64,000 nucleotides of DNA from Planctomycetota bacterium (GTDB lineage: Bacteria > Planctomycetota > Phycisphaerae > Phycisphaerales > UBA1924), in contig CP053450.1 of the NCBI GenBank assembly GCA_013285505.1, forward strand, positions 2,030,796 through 2,094,795. The letters are read 5' to 3'. Positions within the stretch are counted from its first letter, which is position 1; each line of letters starts with the position of its first letter. The position numbers and the translations under genes are program-made. Shown piece after piece: positions 63,218 to 64,000 of this stretch. Under the pieces are notes generated by a model. It worked only from the letters and a program-made list of their open reading frames with translations, did no database searches and was not told the origin of the DNA.

Positions 63218-64000
63218 ATGGCAAAGGACCCGGTTTGTGGGATGGACGTTTCCGAGCAGACCGCCGCAGCTCGCGAGCGGCACGGCGGCCAGGACTTCTT
63301 GTTTTGCAGCAAGAGCTGTGCCGCGAAATTTCGGGCCAATCCCGAACGCTACACCGAGGCCGCGAAAGGGAACGAGGCCACCGGACATTCGTGCTGTTCG
63401 CACGGGCACGCCGAAGGGCGTCCCCCGGCGGTGCAACCGCCAAAGGGGGCGATCTATACGTGCCCCATGCACCCCGAAATCCGCCAGATCGGGCCCGGCG
63501 ACTGCCCGAAGTGTGGCATGGCGCTCGAGCCAGTCGACGCGACCGCCGAACACGACGACACCGAACTCCACGACATGACCCGCCGTTTCTGGATCGCCAC
63601 CATCTTCACGGCCCCCCTGCTCGTCTATGTCATGGGCAACATGCTCTTCGGCCATCCGTTTGCGTCGGTGATCGGGCCGGCTACGAGCCAGTGGGCCGAG
63701 CTCACGCTCGCGACCCCGGTCGTGCTCTGGTGCGCCTGGCCCTTCTTCGTCCGCGGCCTCCGCTCCATCCGGTCGGTGCAGCCCAACATGTGGACGCTCA
63801 TCTCCATAGGCGTCTCAATCGCGTATGCCTTCAGCCTGATCGCCACTATTGCGCCGAGCCTGTTCCCCGAGGCACTGCGCAACGAGGCCGGGAGGGTCGG
63901 AGTGTACTACGAGGCCGCGGCGGTCATTGTCACACTCGTGCTGCTCGGGCAGGTCATGGAACTCCGTGCGCGCCGCCAGACCGGCGGGGCGATCCGTGCC
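63218..64000 (+). CDS. copA: Copper-type P1B ATPase, N-terminal part (runs off right edge)
   Basis: The frame is open from ATG 63218 to the window's end (261 codons). It begins with a YHS domain (DPVCGMDVSEQTA...FLFCSKSCAAKFRANPERY), a His/Cys spacer (SCCSHGHAEG) and an HMBD (YTCPMHPEIRQIGPGDCPKCGMALEPV), then the first helices (FWIATIFTAPLLVYVMG, WAELTLATPVVLWCAWPFF, MWTLISIGVSIAYAFSLIA). This is the CopA/CopB-like class. The phosphorylation (DKTGT) and CPC/CPH sites lie past the edge. AGGAGTCATGCC precedes the start. Confidence 0.93.
   Translation, partial: MAKDPVCGMDVSEQTAAARERHGGQDFLFCSKSCAAKFRANPERYTEAAKGNEATGHSCCSHGHAEGRPPAVQPPKGAIYTCPMHPEIRQIGPGDCPKCGMALEPVDATAEHDDTELHDMTRRFWIATIFTAPLLVYVMGNMLFGHPFASVIGPATSQWAELTLATPVVLWCAWPFFVRGLRSIRSVQPNMWTLISIGVSIAYAFSLIATIAPSLFPEALRNEAGRVGVYYEAAAVIVTLVLLGQVMELRARRQTGGAIRA

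Overview
The window is high-G+C bacterial DNA that looks like a planctomycete of the class Phycisphaerae. The indicators are secreted proteins ending in a dockerin-like D-x-N-x-D tail (N-x-x-D-V-L-x-F-L-N), Lys/Ala-rich histone-like tails on DNA-binding proteins, a DUF1580-type protein, a very long SecA, planctomycete-style CxxCGYxLRGL zinc ribbons and prepilin-like proteins. This is inference from family resemblance; no rRNA is present to confirm it.

Region 1 (1-32.7 kb) is ordinary chromosome: the end of a secreted protein gene, lspA with a DksA-like gene, accA, proC, a secreted SGNH hydrolase, an ABC exporter pair, a methyltransferase, a UbiD decarboxylase, a PBP4-type carboxypeptidase, a response regulator, two dockerin-tailed secreted proteins, psuG, cstA, a REP-associated transposase flanked by REP hairpins, an M28 peptidase, HU, a 2-hydroxyacid dehydrogenase, a stand-alone NrdJ tail, secA and a prepilin-like gene.

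Region 2 (about 32.85-51.5 kb) is an integrative element next to tRNA-Pro(CGG). It starts with a tyrosine integrase just after the tRNA. It then carries a 614-aa unknown protein, small HTH and DUF1580 proteins overlapping a primase/helicase, a ParB-methyltransferase fusion, several small DNA-binding and zinc-ribbon proteins, a membrane protein, a probable Panacea-type antitoxin with an unknown partner, a phage-like zinc-finger/sigma-4-like protein, a NERD-like/UvrD-like helicase and a second tyrosine recombinase. Beyond it lie scrap ends of a UvrD-like helicase and an HsdR subunit. Several cargo genes (44.7-46.7 and 48.1-49.9 kb) look visibly less G+C-rich than their neighbours.

Region 3 (51.6-64 kb) is a copper/heavy-metal resistance locus: a secreted Cys-rich protein, a CusCBA-type RND pump with overlapping genes, a protein with four CCxxC YHS-like modules, an APC permease, a PepSY protein, a CsoR-type repressor with its operator over its own start codon, and the beginning of a copper P-type ATPase. 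Efflux across both membranes, periplasmic metal handling and Cu(I)-sensing repression appear to be combined.

Many otherwise conserved genes (proC, ubiD, psuG, the M28 peptidase, cusA, the integrase and others) carry single apparent frameshifts, mostly in G/C runs or GC repeats. This pattern suggests residual base-indel errors in the sequence rather than mass gene decay, so those genes are listed as CDS with the break noted.
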